From assembly GCA_003140785.1 (NCBI GenBank), contig PLKY01000179.1, forward strand, positions 1 through 6,945: 6,945 nucleotides of DNA, written 5' to 3'. Position 1 is the first letter of the stretch; every line of letters starts with the position of its first letter. The DNA is from Acidobacteriaceae bacterium. Lineage in GTDB: Bacteria > Acidobacteriota > Terriglobia > Terriglobales > Acidobacteriaceae. The position numbers and the translations under genes were made by a program. Under the pieces are notes generated by a model. It was not told where the DNA came from. It did not search any database and worked only from the letters and a program-made list of their open reading frames with translations. Below, piece by piece: positions 5,802 to 6,945 of this stretch.

Positions 5802-5845
5802 TCACAGAAGTTGCACTAATAATCAAGCAAAGTGAGTCTAACAAC

Positions 5846-6307
5846 ATGGCAAGAAATCGATGCAACGACCCAGTTGTGGGCGCTATTTTGGCAAGCTGGC
5901 GATATGACATTTCCGGGATTTCTCCGGAGATGCGCAGGGATTACGAACACCATCTTGCGGAGTGCAGCCGTTGTAGCGCACGGCAAAAATTCCATCGCAG
6001 CCTGGATGTTTCGCTCTCAGTGCTGACCGCCCTGTCGGTGTTCTTCTCGGTTTTTGCGCTGGCCGTCCTGATGCACATCAAGCCGCTGGAACATGTGGCG
6101 TTCAATATTCTCGGCCTTGACACGTTTGACGTGTACCACATGCTTGTGTCCGCGGCCATTGCGGGTGTTTGTTTCTCGGTGATCGCCTTCGCCCTGGTCA
6201 TGATGGCAACCCCGGCGCCGACTTATCTCAGCGGCATCGCGACGGAGCGTGCGAGGCTCCTCGAAGAGCGCTTGCCTGACGCTCTGAAATCTCTGCGCCT
6301 GCGGTAG
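5846..6307 (+). CDS. Small zf-HC2-type zinc-finger protein with two membrane segments
   Basis: The product has 153 residues. Near the N-terminus YEHHLAECSRC carries the H-x3-C-x2-C pattern (His36, Cys40, Cys43) typical of the putative zinc-finger (zf-HC2) domain found in anti-sigma factors. Two hydrophobic segments follow (about 56-77 and 100-122), then a short charged tail rich in Arg, Glu and Leu. The expected topology is a cytoplasmic zinc domain and a cytoplasmic tail flanking a membrane hairpin. Function is unknown. An anti-sigma role is possible by analogy, but no sigma factor gene is in the window. ATG at 5846 is chosen because the zf-HC2-like region follows directly and the upstream extension (to a TTG at 5612) looks non-coding; a weak GTGAG lies 9 bases before it. 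The gene is in the same direction as the upstream hydrolase but 224 bases away, probably with its own promoter. Confidence 0.75.
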   Translation: MARNRCNDPVVGAILASWRYDISGISPEMRRDYEHHLAECSRCSARQKFHRSLDVSLSVLTALSVFFSVFALAVLMHIKPLEHVAFNILGLDTFDVYHMLVSAAIAGVCFSVIAFALVMMATPAPTYLSGIATERARLLEERLPDALKSLRLR

Positions 6308-6330
6308 ACGCGAGTTTCGTTCTACGCGAA

Positions 6331-6355
6331 AAGGCCTCCAAATGGGAGGCCTCTT
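6331..6355. terminator. Bidirectional intrinsic terminator between the zf-HC2 gene and gpmI
   Basis: GGCCTCC (6333-6339) and GGAGGCC (6345-6351) form a perfect 7-pair GC-rich stem with a 5-base loop, extended by an A-T pair. On the plus strand it is followed by TCTTCTGTT. On the minus strand it is followed by a TTTT tract, the complement of the AAAA at 6329-6332. It lies 25 bases after the zf-HC2 stop and about 42 bases after the gpmI stop, so it can end both convergent transcripts. Confidence 0.85.
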
Positions 6356-6393
6356 CTGTTGTCGGCGTAATCATTCCGGGTCTTTGCGGGAAA

Positions 6394-6945
6394 CTATCTT
6401 GCGATCGGCACTCGCAGATCGCCGCCAGTCATCTCCTTGGGCAGGCCCTCGGCGAGAATGGCGAGCAGAGTGGGTGAGATGTCGCGCAGCGATCCATCCG
6501 TGCGCAGGCGGTAATGGCTCGCATCTTCGCTGACGTAGATCATCGGGACCGGGTTGGTGGTGTGCGCCGTGTGCGGACCGCCAGTGATCGGATCGACCAT
6601 CAGCTCCGCATTGCCGTGATCGGCGGTAATGAGCCAGTTCCCGTTTTTCTCCTTGATGGCTTTGTAGATGCGGTCGAGCTGCGCGTCCACGGCTTCGCAG
6701 GCCTTGATGGTCGGCTCGAGTTTGCCCGAGTGGCCCACCATGTCGGCGTTGGCAAAGTTGGCGACGACCAGATCGAATGCCGTGTCGTTGATGGCCTTCA
6801 CGATGGTGTCGCCAATGGCTTCAGCCTTCATCTCCGGCGCAAGATCGTAGGTGGCCACCTTGAGCGATGGGATCATGGTGCGCTCTTCGCCGGGGAACGG
6901 CGTTTCAATGCCGCCGTTGAAAAAGTACGTGACATGGGCAAACTT
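6394..6945 (-). CDS. gpmI: 2,3-bisphosphoglycerate-independent phosphoglycerate mutase (C-terminal part)
   Basis: The frame is open to the window's right edge, so the start and N-terminal part are outside; 183 residues plus the stop are visible. The enzyme interconverts 3- and 2-phosphoglycerate in glycolysis and gluconeogenesis using two Mn ions and a serine phosphoenzyme. Visible signature segments are KFAHVTYFFNGG and PFPGEERTMIPS at the start, then KVATYDLAPEM, ANADMVGHSG (a metal-binding Asp and His), LITADHGNAE (metal-binding Asp-His) and GPHTAHTTNPVP (metal-binding His). The C-terminus is complete, ending in a TAG at 6394-6396. The catalytic serine lies in the missing N-terminal part. 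The gene starts before the ATG at 6876, because the conserved family sequence continues upstream of it without a break. Confidence 0.96.
   Translation of the reverse strand, partial: KFAHVTYFFNGGIETPFPGEERTMIPSLKVATYDLAPEMKAEAIGDTIVKAINDTAFDLVVANFANADMVGHSGKLEPTIKACEAVDAQLDRIYKAIKEKNGNWLITADHGNAELMVDPITGGPHTAHTTNPVPMIYVSEDASHYRLRTDGSLRDISPTLLAILAEGLPKEMTGGDLRVPIAR

Larger units (their letters stand above)
5622..5845 (+). other. 224-base leader/intergenic region before the zf-HC2 gene
   Basis: This stretch separates the hydrolase from the zf-HC2 gene. It holds a strong -10-like box, a compact hairpin (5676-5694), a second inverted repeat CACCAG/CTGGTG (5729-5734 with 5747-5752), a third GCTTGAT/ATCAAGC (5796-5802 with 5822-5828), and a possible 50-codon open frame. 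None of the hairpins is followed by a T-run, so they are not classical terminators. It may be a structured 5' leader or a small RNA. The frame continuous with the downstream gene has no coding character here (rich in His and Arg, TTG start, no ribosome site). Confidence 0.45.

Noticed and set aside
5612..5845. N-terminal extension of the zf-HC2 protein to a TTG at 5612
   Set aside because: The extension overlaps the hydrolase stop, has no ribosome site, and its His/Arg-rich translation has no domain character; the TACAAT box would lie inside it.
1..6945. Mobile element, CRISPR array, tRNA or defence system
   Set aside because: No transposase, integrase, terminal repeats, regularly spaced repeats, tRNA-like cloverleaf or defence gene was recognised on either strand.

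Overview
The window looks like chromosomal DNA of a free-living Gram-negative bacterium with moderately high GC content. An acidobacterium (class Terriglobia or a relative) is my best guess. That guess rests on gene style only: a fused 2-oxoacid:ferredoxin oxidoreductase, a secreted CxxCH protein with toroid repeats, and a GTP cyclohydrolase II reading YEQQEGRGIGL. No rRNA, tRNA, CRISPR array, insertion sequence or phage gene was seen, so this is an ordinary core or semi-core region rather than a mobile island.

Layout. (1) 1-1173, plus strand: the 3' part of a gene in which the TPP-binding beta subunit and the gamma subunit of a 2-oxoacid:acceptor oxidoreductase are joined by a proline-rich linker. 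(2) 1170-1835, minus: ribA, GTP cyclohydrolase II, whose stop codon overlaps the stop of gene 1. (3) 1966-3264, plus: a LytS/YehU-type membrane histidine kinase with no response regulator in the window. (4) 3283-4416, minus: an exported protein with a CxxCH haem-binding motif and squalene-cyclase-like alpha/alpha toroid repeats. (5) 4626-5621, plus: a WalJ/YycJ-type metallo-beta-lactamase-fold hydrolase carrying an acidic insertion of about 70 residues. (6) 5846-6307, plus: a small zf-HC2-type protein with two membrane segments, preceded by a 224-base leader with a good -10 box and hairpins. (7) 6394-6945, minus: the C-terminal part of gpmI, phosphoglycerate mutase. A bidirectional intrinsic terminator lies between genes 6 and 7.

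The genes mostly alternate in strand (+ - + - + + -), so only genes 5 and 6 could share a transcript. The functions do not form one pathway: carbon metabolism (genes 1 and 7), riboflavin synthesis (2), signalling (3, perhaps 6), periplasmic redox or glycan-like chemistry (4) and nucleic-acid or cell-wall housekeeping (5). I see no complete novel multi-gene system. The items most worth a second look are the haem/toroid protein, the leader before the zf-HC2 gene, the fused oxidoreductase, and -10-like boxes placed exactly 6 bases before the starts of three genes that lack a strong Shine-Dalgarno sequence.
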